This document shows positions 1 to 10,634 of a stretch of 64,000 bases of DNA, in pieces; within the stretch, counting starts at the first letter, position 1, and the number at the start of each line of letters is the position of its first letter. A program made the position numbers and the translations under genes. The notes under the pieces are model-generated. The model was not told the origin of the DNA. It saw only the letters and a program-made list of their open reading frames with translations, and searched no databases. Location: positions 1 to 64,000 of the forward strand of contig JAESSY010000036.1 of NCBI GenBank assembly GCA_016763855.1. The letters run 5' to 3'. Origin of the DNA: Pseudomonadales bacterium. Lineage in GTDB: Bacteria; Pseudomonadota; Gammaproteobacteria; Pseudomonadales; Azotimanducaceae.

Positions 1-1
1 A

Positions 2-109
2 CGCTTGCTACACCTCAATCTATTTGAAAGGCGGGACTTGATGGCATTGCTTCGGGGTGAGCCGCATAATGAGAAACCCATCAACATTTATCAGTTGGCT
101 TTGATATGA
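2..109 (+). pseudogene. C-terminal tail of a truncated ORF running off the left edge (RLLHLNLFERRDLMALLRGEPHNEKPINIYQLALI*), possibly a transposase end
   Basis: Open frame from the window edge to TGA at 107-109. The tail resembles transposase C-termini from memory only. Confidence 0.3.
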
Positions 110-114
110 AAGTT

Positions 115-225
115 AACGGGACAGCAATGATGTCTTATCCGAAATGAATCTACAAACAGAAACTGTTAAAACCCCTTTTGGAGATGTAACATTAGCAGGA
201 GACATCGTGTTCTATAATCCTGATC
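115..225 (+). pseudogene. Fragment of an MTA/MTI phosphorylase gene, a diverged partial copy of the gene at 3509-4255
   Basis: MNLQTETVKTPFGDVTLAGDIVFYN aligns with MNLKTETVKTPFGEVTLEIAGDIIFLN; the DNA is also similar around CTTAYCYGAAATGAA. The rest of the gene is missing. Confidence 0.75.
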
Positions 226-328
226 TCTTCTATTTGTTTGCGGACAAAAATTATGGCGCAAGCAGCAATGCTAATCCACGATTGAGGTCAGAACACTTTG
301 TGGGAAGCCATTTAATCGAGAACAAGAC

Positions 329-643
329 ATGACAATAAACATCGACGATTTCACAGAAACCGAATTAATGGCACTAAATCATCAGATTGTAGAACGGCTT
401 AAGTTTCTCGATTCGGTTAATGCTCATCACGAAATGATGCAGTTCTCCCTAGGTGATCAGGTCAGCTTCGATCCCCTAGGTCGTGAGAAACAACTTGCGA
501 TATTAGTGAAATTCAACAAGAAGACCGTTACAGTACTAACTGCCGACGGACAAAAATGGAACGTGCCCCCACATTTACTAAGCAAGGTAAAAGCGGTTGT
601 CGGCAACGAAGATAATGTAATTGGTATTCACCGCAACAAATAG
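329..643 (+). CDS. Conserved hypothetical protein (about 104 aa), KOW/SH3-like pattern
   Basis: Complete ORF; central GDQVSFDPLGREKQLAILVKFNKKTVTVLTADGQKWNV segment. Confidence 0.6.
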   Translation: MTINIDDFTETELMALNHQIVERLKFLDSVNAHHEMMQFSLGDQVSFDPLGREKQLAILVKFNKKTVTVLTADGQKWNVPPHLLSKVKAVVGNEDNVIGIHRNK

Positions 644-874
644 AGCTTTTCGTCGCGTAGCCGAGTATCTCTAACCCTCAGCCGCCAGAATTCCTAAACC
701 CGATTCGGCACGCAGTAACTAATCTGCATAGGCTCCAGACTGATCTTCAGGTTCAGACCTCAAGGTCAAGGCTTGCGTTTGCCATTCGCTAGTAGTTATC
801 ATCTAATAGCGCTCCAAATCGCTAAGGATGGCGGAGTATTTCGTCTTAGCAAAGACAGGTGGGTAGGGGGAAAA

Positions 875-1075
875 ATGGATCCTGAGAAAATAATGACTGG
901 CATTTCAAAAGAAATTAATGTCGCCCTGAAAGCTATGGGAAAAGCAAAGACTCCAGAGGAGAAGCTAATGCACAGTGAGACAGTAAAGAACCTATGTGAA
1001 TCGCTCGGGGTATTTCTAAATTTAGTGAGCGGCATGATGCCATATGATGACGATGAAGAGCTCATCCCGTTTTAG
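875..1075 (+). CDS. Small hypothetical protein (66 aa from ATG 875)
   Basis: MDPEKIMTGISKEINVALKAMGKAKTPEEKLMHSETVKNLCESLGVFLNLVSGMM. The internal ATG of the 773-1075 ORF looks like the better start. Confidence 0.5.
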   Translation: MDPEKIMTGISKEINVALKAMGKAKTPEEKLMHSETVKNLCESLGVFLNLVSGMMPYDDDEELIPF

Positions 1076-1138
1076 ACCAATCAGTACCCTGTGAAAATGC
1101 GTCGGCTCAGAGGTCTTACTAGTAATAGAGTCGTAGCT

Positions 1139-2719
1139 TTACAAACTTATTGCGCCATTTTCAAAATGAATCAGTTGATCGCGGATTTGCGTCCTAGTTT
1201 TTCTGTTCCGCGACTTCACGCCATCGTTATGCGTGATTATCACTTCTGAAATGTCTAAATCGCTAACATGCTTCCCTTCTAGGTTTTGCAGTTCTGTGTC
1301 AAAGAATGTTTTCACGATGGTGTTGATAAGTTCTAAGCCACGCCCGGGTTCGATTGTACCTAGCACTGACGTGCCAATTAGAAGTGGAGAGAGCAACGCT
1401 AAGTCGGTGAAATTTGCATGTTCGGTTTCCGAGACGCTAACAAGATACGAGCGTGATATAGCACTAGCGAATGTAACTCGGTTCCACTGATACTTCATTT
1501 CAGAAATTATGAGTAGTGGGACTTGTAGCGGCGGCAGGTAGATTGAATTAATCTGAAACCCATCGATGTTCGCAACCGCTTTACATCTTGTATCGAGGAC
1601 ACAAGTCTGTAGGCTCGTTGTTCCGCCAAAGGACATTCCGAAAACTCCAATTAAATCTGTGTTTAATTTTCCCGCAAGGAGCGGTTCATCCTTTTCAAAT
1701 TCAAATAGCTTATCAATTACAAAGATTTGATCTTTGGACCAAGTATCAATGTTGTCCTGGTGGAAGGCAGTCGTCTGCTTCAGAATTTCCCCAGCTCTAA
1801 GCAGTAGATTCGTTAGATCTTCCAAGGAGTCGGTTGAGTGAATGGATAAATTGTCCAACTCGTCAGTTTGCTCTAGTTCAAATATACGTCTAGATTTTTT
1901 CTGAATCTTTTCAGATCGTGACATTCGCCCATCTGGGAATCTGTAGAACAACCCGCCGTAGGTATGCGTGATTGATACAACGAGGTAACCGTAACTGGCG
2001 AGATGTTCCATCAAAATTGTGTTCTGTTCACTAGTTCCAAAATTAAGCGCGTGTGAAAAAATTAAGATGGGGAACGGGCCAGATGCTACCGGTGCATTGA
2101 CATGGCTATTGGTAACAATTCCAGCGATGTGAGAAAACAAAAAGCCAAAGGTTTCGGGCGCCTTAAATCCGGCAAGCATTGCTCTGTTTCTCTCATGACT
2201 GTTTGACCAATAATTTGCTTTTGGGTAGTCGCTTGTTGCGCTGGGATACCAAATTTTCAGACCAATTTCCCTTTTGTCCTCTGGATTAATAGTCGCAGTT
2301 TCCGGCCTGGTGATATCAATCAAATGTCGCGTAGTAGTTCCAACGCCATAGGGTCCCTCTGGGGCGGGAATTTCAAAAACCGGGAGTACATACGACAAGC
2401 CAAGACTCGTAACAACAAGTATCAAGTTCAGCGTTAGTCCGAGCTTACTAGACTCGGTTCTTCTTCCAAGGATTCGCAACCAAGCGACTAAGGTGATCAT
2501 GTATGCGGGTATCATCTGCCAACGATAAGTCTCTATCCAAATGTGCATAGCAAAACAGATGGATGTAGCAATTAGAAACCAGACTGACAACTTTCTACAC
2601 TTCGTGAAAGAAACAATAACATAGCCTGTGGCAACTAGAAGGAATAGGGAGTCAAATAGAAGCAACCGATTGCTCCACTGGATCATGACAATATAGTTGT
2701 TGTAGGGATTGTGCAGCAT
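1139..2719 (-). CDS. Membrane-anchored alpha/beta hydrolase, platelet-activating factor acetylhydrolase-like
   Basis: N-terminal hydrophobic segments, IGLKIWYPS, FPILIFSHALNFGTSEQN, nucleophile elbow GMSFGG. Confidence 0.75.
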   Translation of the reverse strand: MLHNPYNNYIVMIQWSNRLLLFDSLFLLVATGYVIVSFTKCRKLSVWFLIATSICFAMHIWIETYRWQMIPAYMITLVAWLRILGRRTESSKLGLTLNLILVVTSLGLSYVLPVFEIPAPEGPYGVGTTTRHLIDITRPETATINPEDKREIGLKIWYPSATSDYPKANYWSNSHERNRAMLAGFKAPETFGFLFSHIAGIVTNSHVNAPVASGPFPILIFSHALNFGTSEQNTILMEHLASYGYLVVSITHTYGGLFYRFPDGRMSRSEKIQKKSRRIFELEQTDELDNLSIHSTDSLEDLTNLLLRAGEILKQTTAFHQDNIDTWSKDQIFVIDKLFEFEKDEPLLAGKLNTDLIGVFGMSFGGTTSLQTCVLDTRCKAVANIDGFQINSIYLPPLQVPLLIISEMKYQWNRVTFASAISRSYLVSVSETEHANFTDLALLSPLLIGTSVLGTIEPGRGLELINTIVKTFFDTELQNLEGKHVSDLDISEVIITHNDGVKSRNRKTRTQIRDQLIHFENGAISL

Positions 2720-2860
2720 CCCTTAAGAAATTCAATTGAACTGAGCCGACTGTATAGCACAGTGAAGAAGGACTGTTTGATCTTCTCCCAGATTTTCGGA
2801 TAAGGATTAGAAAGTACACTTTGACTCGTCACGCTCGCAGAAATAATGAAACAAAGTGGT

Positions 2861-2890
2861 CGGGGGCAAATCCGGTCACTTGTCTATTTA
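2861..2890. repeat. About 30-bp dispersed motif, copy A
   Basis: CGGGGGCAAATCCGGTCACTTGTCTATTTA; similar to CGGGGTAAATCCGGTCAACCGTTTATTTTA at 34164-34193. Confidence 0.55.
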
Positions 2891-3508
2891 GGTAACAAGA
2901 TCGTTCCCACTAAACCAATCTCATCATAGCATCGTAAACCTGCTATATCATTTTCAAAATGACTTGATTAATCGCGTATTCGCCCCGCCCAGAGGTTCTA
3001 ATAACAATGTTGGTTTCACTTCGGATGAAATTCATAGATAAAACCCAAGAAACTTGTTCTTGAAGATCGATTCTATTTCCCACCCATGTAATTCAATTTT
3101 ATGTGCCTATAACGTTTTCAAGATTGAGCCTTTCTAGTTCTTAGTGCTATATTATCATTCATGGGGATAAGGATTTTGAAGACAAAGGGAATTACTAACA
3201 GTTCGTGCAGCGGCAAAGTTAATGTTGAGTTGGAATAATAAAGCCAGCCAAGCGATCATGGCGTCGTAAATGGACATGAGGTCTTCAGCGATTTAACAAT
3301 GGGAGCGACGTGACAAACAACCACAAGGTGCGTCTCTGAAGTTACTCAACCTCGCCAATAGAAAAGGACTGTCCATGCCAGGATAACTTGATCAGAACAA
3401 AAAATTCGAGACACCCAACCTTTCTATGCAGAACGCTTCTTCAGTAGAAGATTATTATTTACGACTCTCGTCCCCAAAAAACCACTGAACCAATCAATTG
3501 GAAAGACA

Positions 3509-4255
3509 ATGAATCAAATAGCGGCAATAATTGGGGGCACAGGTATTTATGCCTTACCTGAAATGAACCTAAAGACGGAAACGGTAAAAACCCCTTTTGG
3601 AGAAGTGACTTTAGAAATCGCAGGCGATATCATTTTTCTTAATCGCCACGCACCGGAACATAGTATTCCGCCACATCGTGTGAACTATCGAGCCAATATC
3701 AAAGCACTTGATATATTGGGTGTAAAACGTATCTGCGCTACATTTGCTGTTGGCTCAATCAACAAAGATTTTGAGCTTTCAGTACCGGTCATTCTGGATG
3801 ATTTTATTGATTATAGCTCAGGCAGATCACACACCTTTTTCAATTTATTAGAACAAGCTAACGGTCACGTTGATGTGAGCAAACCGTTCTGCCCAATATT
3901 GAGTAATGCCTTAGAATCAGAAGCAAAAAAATTGAGCATGAAAATTCGCAGAGGCGGTGTCTACGCCTCAACCAACGGCCCCCGCTTTGAAACACCAGCG
4001 GAAATAAAAGCCTATCGCATTATGGGAGCTGATGTTGTCGGCATGACGCTTTGTCCAGAACTTCCCCTCGCGCTGGAACTGGGTATGAGTTACGCGGGCT
4101 TAGCATTTTCGATTAATTGGGGTGCAGGTATGACATCAGAAATTGAACTGATACACGAAGGAGTCGATAAAATAAAATCCGATATGTTGCAGACGATGAT
4201 TAATACTTTAAGTGCTACAAGTAACGGTGATTGTCAGCCAGCACCGATATTGTGA
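3509..4255 (+). CDS. S-methyl-5'-thioadenosine/thioinosine phosphorylase family protein
   Basis: AAIIGGTGIYALPEM, LNRHAPEHSIPPHRVNYRANIKAL, NGPRFETPAEIKAYRIMGADVVGMT. Confidence 0.9.
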   Translation: MNQIAAIIGGTGIYALPEMNLKTETVKTPFGEVTLEIAGDIIFLNRHAPEHSIPPHRVNYRANIKALDILGVKRICATFAVGSINKDFELSVPVILDDFIDYSSGRSHTFFNLLEQANGHVDVSKPFCPILSNALESEAKKLSMKIRRGGVYASTNGPRFETPAEIKAYRIMGADVVGMTLCPELPLALELGMSYAGLAFSINWGAGMTSEIELIHEGVDKIKSDMLQTMINTLSATSNGDCQPAPIL

Positions 4256-4299
4256 TTTATCATCACGACAAAAAATTTAAAATGGCTTTCTGAAAGCAA

Positions 4300-4794
4300 C
4301 TAGAAATTTACGGTTTCCAAACTGTAACCGTACTTTATACAATGCGTGAGTAACTCTCCAAGATAACGATTTATTTGAGATTTCTCATCGGGTTGATACA
4401 TTTTAGAGTTAGGCAAAGCATATCGAAATTTAAAATTACGATGTTCTTCAAAACTGATAACCTCTGCAGACTTGGCATCGTCGTACACTCGCACTTCCAT
4501 GGTGGGCCACCTAACCCAAGGCGCATCTTCACTATTCACTACTGTCACTTTTAACATAGTCGTGTAGGGACAGCGTTGATAGATTTTTATCTCAACTTTC
4601 GCCGTGACAGGTTCATCATTTTGCATGTAATGGGAAAAAGCTTGTTGTGACGCATCTATGCCAAATTGCAGGCAATCCTGTTCTTTCATGTGCGGAAATA
4701 ATTGATAGAGACGCATGTAATTCGCATCACACTCTGCCATATCCGTAATCAGATTGGGCACATATCGCTTGCGCTGTGTCATTGATTTATTCAT
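4300..4794 (-). CDS. DUF1249 (YqiB-like) family protein
   Basis: KRYVPNLITDMAECDANYMRLYQLFPHM and overall length match the family. Confidence 0.8.
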   Translation of the reverse strand: MNKSMTQRKRYVPNLITDMAECDANYMRLYQLFPHMKEQDCLQFGIDASQQAFSHYMQNDEPVTAKVEIKIYQRCPYTTMLKVTVVNSEDAPWVRWPTMEVRVYDDAKSAEVISFEEHRNFKFRYALPNSKMYQPDEKSQINRYLGELLTHCIKYGYSLETVNF

Positions 4795-4894
4795 ATAAAC
4801 TTTTGCTGAACCATGCTCTCTTCAAACTCGCCCTAAGTAGCCATCATAGTAGTAATACTGCTGTTTTGTAAAACAAATACTAGAAAGAAAAGGT

Positions 4895-5311
4895 TTAACT
4901 ATGGTCTGGTTTTTGCAGTCCCATGCCGACTATATAAGCTTGAATTTCATCGCGAATTCGTCTAAAGCCTTCCAAAATTTCTGCTTCACTTCCGATAATT
5001 TTTGCTGGATCCTGAAGAGGCCAATGCAGTCTTTTACAAAGCTTGTCGACCTGCGGACAGAATTCTTCGGCGTGTCCACAAACAGTGACTAACAAATCAA
5101 TTTGTTCTAGTATTTCTGGCGTCACGATATCTGAAGTTTGATTTGAAATATCCACTTTTCGTTCTGCCATGATTTTTACAGCACGCTCATCTAGACCATG
5201 GGCTTCTATTCCCGCAGATTCAAATTCAACATTTGGCCAAAGTTGTTTTGCGAAACCTTCTGCCATTTGTGAACGGCAGGCATTGCCAGTGCAAAGAAAA
5301 AGTACTTTCAC
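4895..5311 (-). CDS. arsC: Arsenate reductase ArsC / low-MW protein tyrosine phosphatase family
   Basis: [21 protein letters not shown]-loop (CxxxxxR), [12 protein letters not shown]. Confidence 0.85.
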   Translation of the reverse strand: MKVLFLCTGNACRSQMAEGFAKQLWPNVEFESAGIEAHGLDERAVKIMAERKVDISNQTSDIVTPEILEQIDLLVTVCGHAEEFCPQVDKLCKRLHWPLQDPAKIIGSEAEILEGFRRIRDEIQAYIVGMGLQKPDHS

Positions 5312-6555
5312 CCTATCTCCTCTATGATTTCGCGTTCGATAAGATCGAGAGCGCCTCTATTTCTTTTCATGACTAATTCAGCCGCTCCGGACATTGATCC
5401 ATGAAGCACATCATCATTGAACAAGGTTGACACCGCAATATTAAGCCCCGTTTGGTCTGAAATTCTTATCATCGCCCCCGCATCAATAAAGAGCTCAGCA
5501 ATATCATCAATGTTTCTTGTAAAGGGACCCATCATCATCGGCACGCCAAGACGGCCTGCTTCCATGGGATTGTGACCACCGATGTCAACAAGGCTACCAC
5601 CAATAAACGCCATCTTGGCGATACCATAGAAATAGATTAATTCTCCCATTGTATCGATAAGATAAATGGCAGATTCGATATCTAGGTCGTCGCTACGTTT
5701 TTGCACACTCAAACCTGATGTTTTACAGAGGCTTAGCACTTCTGTTGTACGATGCGTGTGACGAGGGGCGATAATCAAAACCTGAGAGGCGCTTGGCCCA
5801 AGGTTTTTAAACGCCTTGATCAGCTTATCTTCTTCTCCCTTATGCGTACTCGCCCCAAGAAAGCACTCTTTCCCATTAAACAACCTTTTTAATTCCACTT
5901 GGCGTTCCTGGAAATCCACAGGCAAGCTCACATCGAACTTAATACTGCCTGGGACAGAAAGTTGAGCATCACTCAAACCCATTGAAAGAAATCTTTCTCC
6001 CTGAATATCTGATTGCGAATAGACTTGCCTCAAAGTTTTCATCATCGGTAAAGTTAGCATCGATATCTTCTGATATCCACGCGCTGATTTATCCGACATC
6101 CTCGCATTAACCAAATAAATAGGCATATTTTGCATGGCACTGTAGTGGAGCATATTAGGCCAAAGTTCGGTATCAATAATGATCAATGCCTTGGGCTTGA
6201 CTGTTGATAGAAATCGCTTAATTGATCCTGGAAGATCATAGGGCGCATAATATTGTTGTACTCTATCTCCTAATAAAATCGTTGCCCGTTCCCGACCTGT
6301 CGGTGTCATTGCCGTCATCACGACCGCATGCCCTCTGTCCAGAAGTCTATCCACTAATGGTACGGCAGCAATAGTTTCGCCTGCCGATACGGCATGGACC
6401 CAAATCGGCCTATCGTGATTAGTCTCAACAAAGCCAAATCGTTGACCCAGATCTGATTTGTAGTACGGCTCTTTTATAGATCGCCAAACAACGCGCATGA
6501 GTATTAAAGGCGTGAGGCAATAAAAAAATAGGCTATAGAGCAATCTTGCTAACAT
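5308..6555 (-). CDS. waaA: 3-deoxy-D-manno-octulosonic acid (Kdo) transferase
   Basis: [58 protein letters not shown]. Confidence 0.93.
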   Translation of the reverse strand: MLARLLYSLFFYCLTPLILMRVVWRSIKEPYYKSDLGQRFGFVETNHDRPIWVHAVSAGETIAAVPLVDRLLDRGHAVVMTAMTPTGRERATILLGDRVQQYYAPYDLPGSIKRFLSTVKPKALIIIDTELWPNMLHYSAMQNMPIYLVNARMSDKSARGYQKISMLTLPMMKTLRQVYSQSDIQGERFLSMGLSDAQLSVPGSIKFDVSLPVDFQERQVELKRLFNGKECFLGASTHKGEEDKLIKAFKNLGPSASQVLIIAPRHTHRTTEVLSLCKTSGLSVQKRSDDLDIESAIYLIDTMGELIYFYGIAKMAFIGGSLVDIGGHNPMEAGRLGVPMMMGPFTRNIDDIAELFIDAGAMIRISDQTGLNIAVSTLFNDDVLHGSMSGAAELVMKRNRGALDLIEREIIEEIG

Positions 6556-6700
6556 GGGTAAAGCATATAAGGATTTACACTATCTAGCCAGCAAGCAAAC
6601 CTGCCAATGTTTCATTCGATTTTTCGTTCTCTGGCAGGCTGCTAGGGTTGTTAGACAAGGATTGATATACTAGAGGTTTATTGACCTAAACAAATTTCTG

Positions 6701-7882
6701 ATGACGCTTAACCAAAACAGGCATGACACACAGATCGCCATTATCGGTGGCGGTATTTCTGGATTGTGGTTGCTTAATTTATTAAGAAACCAGGGATACC
6801 ATGCCTTACTCTTTGAGAAAGACGCTTTAGGCGGCCAGCAGACTTTTGCGTCCCAAGGGATGATTCATGGCGGCCTAAAATATGCGCTAGGCGGCTTCAC
6901 CACCACAGCCTCCGAAACGATCAAAGACATGCCGAATGTGTGGCGAAATTGCATCGAGGGGAAAGGTGATATTGACCTTAGTGGTCTCGAGATACTTTCC
7001 GAAGATTACTACTTGTTTTCTGATGCGGCGCTTAGTTCAAAAGTCACTGCTTTTTTAGCTAGCAAATCTCTTAAGGCGAGAATCGACACATTGGATAGAA
7101 AGGATTTCCCCAGTGCATTCGCATCAACAAGTTTTAGGGGGCGCCTGTATCGCCTGCAAGATATTGTACTCAATACGCCGGCACTGATCGAGAAACTAAG
7201 AAACAAATACAGTCGCTATATTTATCAATGTGCCCCCATTGTGCAAAACCATGAAGGACGCATTACTGGCCTTCATCTAAACGAAAACGATACTTTACGG
7301 GCAGATCGATATATTTTTGCCGCAGGTAGCGGCAATGCCCAACTTATCCAAAATACCCAACTCTCTCAAACCTCCATGCAAATTAGACCCCTGCAACAAG
7401 TGATGGTTAAAGGCAACTTACCGACTATCTTTGCCCACGCTGTTAGTCTAAAGGCAGGCAGTAAACCCAGAATAACTTTTACATCTCATCCACATCCAGA
7501 TGGTCAAACCGTTTGGTACTTAGGCGGCAATCTCGCAGAAGAAGGCGTCGGTAAAGATCCGATTGATTTGATTGAAGACACGAAAAAGGAATTAGCTGCA
7601 CTCCTGCCCTGGATTGATTTGACAGACACCTCTTGGGCAACGCTCAATGTCGATCGTGCTGAACCTTCTCAGAACACCCATGCCCGCCCAGACTTCCCGT
7701 TTGTTGAAGCGAAAGATAATGCCATGGTTTGCTGGCCTACCAAACTGACACTTTGTCCCATGCTAGGAGACCAGGTTCTTGAAAAACTAAGCACCGCGCA
7801 ATTCACACGTCATGAAGAAACACTTCTTCAGTTACCCACAGTCCAAATCGCTAAAACACCTTGGGAGCTTGCTTTTGATTAA
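6701..7882 (+). CDS. FAD-dependent oxidoreductase (DAO family)
   Basis: IAIIGGGISGLWLLNLLRNQGYHALLFEKD dinucleotide fold; SQGMIHGGLKYALGG. Confidence 0.85.
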   Translation: MTLNQNRHDTQIAIIGGGISGLWLLNLLRNQGYHALLFEKDALGGQQTFASQGMIHGGLKYALGGFTTTASETIKDMPNVWRNCIEGKGDIDLSGLEILSEDYYLFSDAALSSKVTAFLASKSLKARIDTLDRKDFPSAFASTSFRGRLYRLQDIVLNTPALIEKLRNKYSRYIYQCAPIVQNHEGRITGLHLNENDTLRADRYIFAAGSGNAQLIQNTQLSQTSMQIRPLQQVMVKGNLPTIFAHAVSLKAGSKPRITFTSHPHPDGQTVWYLGGNLAEEGVGKDPIDLIEDTKKELAALLPWIDLTDTSWATLNVDRAEPSQNTHARPDFPFVEAKDNAMVCWPTKLTLCPMLGDQVLEKLSTAQFTRHEETLLQLPTVQIAKTPWELAFD

Positions 7883-8639
7883 GGAAAATCAATATCGACT
7901 TTTGGGGGACGTCAGAGTTTCACCTATCGGCCTCGGTACGGTGAAGTTCGGTCGGAACACAGATGTCAAATATCCCAAGCGTTTCGAGATACCTGATGAC
8001 ATTCAATTAAGTACCTTACTCAGCCACGCCTCTGAACTCGGCATTAATCTTATTGATACCGCCCCCGCTTATGGTAATGCCGAAGAAAGGCTAGGGGAAT
8101 TACTCCAAGCGCAAAGAAACAATTGGTTTATCGCAACAAAAGTAGGGGAATACTATAAGGACGGACAGTCTCATTATGATTTTACACAAAGGGCTATAAC
8201 AGAAAGCATTGAGAATAGTCTGAAGAATCTGAAAACCGATTATCTCGATCTTGTTTCAATTCATTCTAATGGTGATGACGAATCCATCATTGATGAAACG
8301 GATGTCATTATGACACTTCAGACATTAAAGTCAGCAGGGAAAATCGGTAGCATAGCAATGTCAACAAAGACGCTCATCGGCGGTTTAAAAGCGCTGGAAG
8401 TAGTGGATGTTATCATGGTAGAGCTAAATGAAGCCAATCAAAGTCAGATTCAAGTTATTGAGAAAGCAGCCTCACTTGGTAAGGGGGTTCTCATCAAGAA
8501 AGCGCTTTCCAGTGGACATGCAGTGAAGCCTGCTAAAGCCATTAAGTTTGCTGTGGATTTCCCCGGCGTTAGTAGTGTGATTCTTGGTACCATCAACCCA
8601 ACCCATCTAAGAGAGAATATTCTCGCGCTTTGGCCTTAA
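7875..8639 (+). CDS. Aldo/keto reductase family protein (probable TTG start)
   Basis: VSPIGLGTVKFGRN, LIDTAPAYGNAEERLG, KTDYLDLVSIHS; GGGAG upstream of TTG 7875, short overlap with the preceding CDS. Confidence 0.85.
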   Translation: MIKENQYRLLGDVRVSPIGLGTVKFGRNTDVKYPKRFEIPDDIQLSTLLSHASELGINLIDTAPAYGNAEERLGELLQAQRNNWFIATKVGEYYKDGQSHYDFTQRAITESIENSLKNLKTDYLDLVSIHSNGDDESIIDETDVIMTLQTLKSAGKIGSIAMSTKTLIGGLKALEVVDVIMVELNEANQSQIQVIEKAASLGKGVLIKKALSSGHAVKPAKAIKFAVDFPGVSSVILGTINPTHLRENILALWP

Positions 8640-9988
8640 CCCCAGAGTGAGTTCACAAATATGACTCCGATGATCAATGGGCAAACTAGGCGTACATACC
8701 AGGGCCAAATTTTCCAGAAGAAAGTCGATTCTACATCTTTGTTGCCTTTTTTCAATTCTTGAAGCAAGCCCTCTCTATTCCAAATCCAGCCAACAAACAC
8801 ACAAAGCAACAAAGCCAACAAGGGTTGGCTATATCGAGTCGTTAGTTCAATAACCAAGCCAAATAACATTTCGAAATTGAAGATAATGGTTGCGCTGATA
8901 GCTGTGATCACACCGCCTATAATCCAAACTGCTTTTTGCCTTTCTGCTCCATGATTTTCGATAGTGTATGCTACCGGTACCTCAAGCATTGAAATTGATG
9001 AAGTCACCGCCGCTATCGTCATCAGGAAAAAGAAAGCGAATGAGACCAGCAGACCCGTTGTCCCCATGGTATTAAACAAATTGGGTAACACAGTAAAAAT
9101 TAATGTGTCCTCTGAAATCAAGGCACCTGCTTCATTAAATATTTGAATACCATTGTGCTGCGCAACGTACATGGCTGGAATAATCAAGAATCCTGCCATT
9201 ACAGCAATCCCAATGTCTACCAGAGTCACATAGCCGCCAACCAGAGGAAGATTTTCTTCATCTTTGAGATAGGATCCGTAAATCAACATTGTGCCTACAC
9301 CAAGTGAAAGAGAGAAGAATGCAGAACCTAGGGCCGCGATAATAAGAGAGGGAGACATCACACGACCAAAATCCGGTAGAAGGTAAACCTTAAGCCCTTC
9401 CATCGCGCCCTCTAGTGTTAGCACGTACATTACCAATATCACCAACATAATAATTAACATCGGCATGAGCCGCCCTGACCATCGCTCAATTCCACCCTGC
9501 ACACCCTGTGAAATAATCCCTATTGTCATCAACATAAAGAGGCACATGAAGATCAGGTTTCTCGTTAAAGAAAATTCAACTAGCCAGGCGGCAGACTCGC
9601 CCATATCAAGAAAAGTGAGTGCAGCATTGATGCAAAAAGCCATCATCCAACCTGAAACAATGGCGTAAAAACTAAGAATGAAGCTGGCCACAATCAAACC
9701 AGCAATACCAGTTGCCCCACCGATAAACTTTGATATTGGACCGCGAGAAATGAGCTGCAGTGCCTGGACGGCATTACTGTGGGCATGGCGTCCAATGATC
9801 AACTCTGCCATTAACGCCGGATATGCTAAACAAAATGCTAGCACCAAATAGACTAGTAAAAAAGCGCCACCCCCATTACTGGCAGCTTGTGTCGGGAAAC
9901 CCCAAATATTGCCTAAGCCAACAGCTGAACCTGCAGCAGCCATTATAAAACCAAATCGAGAACTGAATTCACCACGTGTTGCGGCCAT
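8636..9988 (-). CDS. Sodium-dependent transporter, neurotransmitter:sodium symporter (NSS) family
   Basis: FSSRFGFIMAAAGSAVGLGNIWGFPTQAASNGGGAFLLVYL; multiple TM segments. Confidence 0.92.
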   Translation of the reverse strand: MAATRGEFSSRFGFIMAAAGSAVGLGNIWGFPTQAASNGGGAFLLVYLVLAFCLAYPALMAELIIGRHAHSNAVQALQLISRGPISKFIGGATGIAGLIVASFILSFYAIVSGWMMAFCINAALTFLDMGESAAWLVEFSLTRNLIFMCLFMLMTIGIISQGVQGGIERWSGRLMPMLIIMLVILVMYVLTLEGAMEGLKVYLLPDFGRVMSPSLIIAALGSAFFSLSLGVGTMLIYGSYLKDEENLPLVGGYVTLVDIGIAVMAGFLIIPAMYVAQHNGIQIFNEAGALISEDTLIFTVLPNLFNTMGTTGLLVSFAFFFLMTIAAVTSSISMLEVPVAYTIENHGAERQKAVWIIGGVITAISATIIFNFEMLFGLVIELTTRYSQPLLALLLCVFVGWIWNREGLLQELKKGNKDVESTFFWKIWPWYVRLVCPLIIGVIFVNSLWG

Positions 9989-10215
9989 AGTTATTCCTGT
10001 TATTTTTATTGAGTACGGCTAGTGCTTCTAAGAGTAAACTTTGCACTGAACTGACAATGCAGTCAAACTCTTAGAGTTACAGCATATGAGATGGGAGAAA
10101 AAGGATCAGTGTAGGTGGGCGCATTAAATTATGCCAGTATAAATCCCATCTTGCTTGCAGGTAAAAAAATGTTAGGGCACGAGACATCTTAGCGCTACAT
10201 TAAGAATAACGGAGA

Positions 10216-10554
10216 TTGAAATTCATGAACGGTATTACAAAAACAATTCCAGCGAGCGCAGGTATAGAAAGGCTTGAATCTCTCTATGATGGTTCAATAT
10301 CAGAGTATGAATTTCATATGGCAGGCAAGCCATCCAGGCTCTCAGCAGGAGATTATGTCTACACTATTTTTAACGATCAGCTCTGTGGTCGCGTCATCAT
10401 CGATCGCATTGAAGATGGCGCAGTTCACCCTAAATCAGGCAAACCACGAAGCCTGATTTATGTTTGCACACCGGGAGAACGCCTAGAAAATCCTATTCCA
10501 CGAAAAGGGCACCGAGGGACCCGGTATTATGACGGTGTAGACTGGCCATCATAA
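10216..10554 (+). CDS. Small hypothetical protein
   Basis: Complete ORF with no family recognised. Confidence 0.5.
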   Translation: MKFMNGITKTIPASAGIERLESLYDGSISEYEFHMAGKPSRLSAGDYVYTIFNDQLCGRVIIDRIEDGAVHPKSGKPRSLIYVCTPGERLENPIPRKGHRGTRYYDGVDWPS

Positions 10555-10634
10555 AGCGCAGCATAAGCAATTGGCGCGTGCTAATGAAAGTGAGCTTCAC
10601 TATAATCCAGCTCTTGTTTCTTTTAATGTGATGG

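Noticed and set aside
4895-5311. arsC as part of an arsenic-resistance island
   Set aside because: No arsR/arsB/arsH neighbour; it overlaps waaA and looks like an isolated housekeeping copy.
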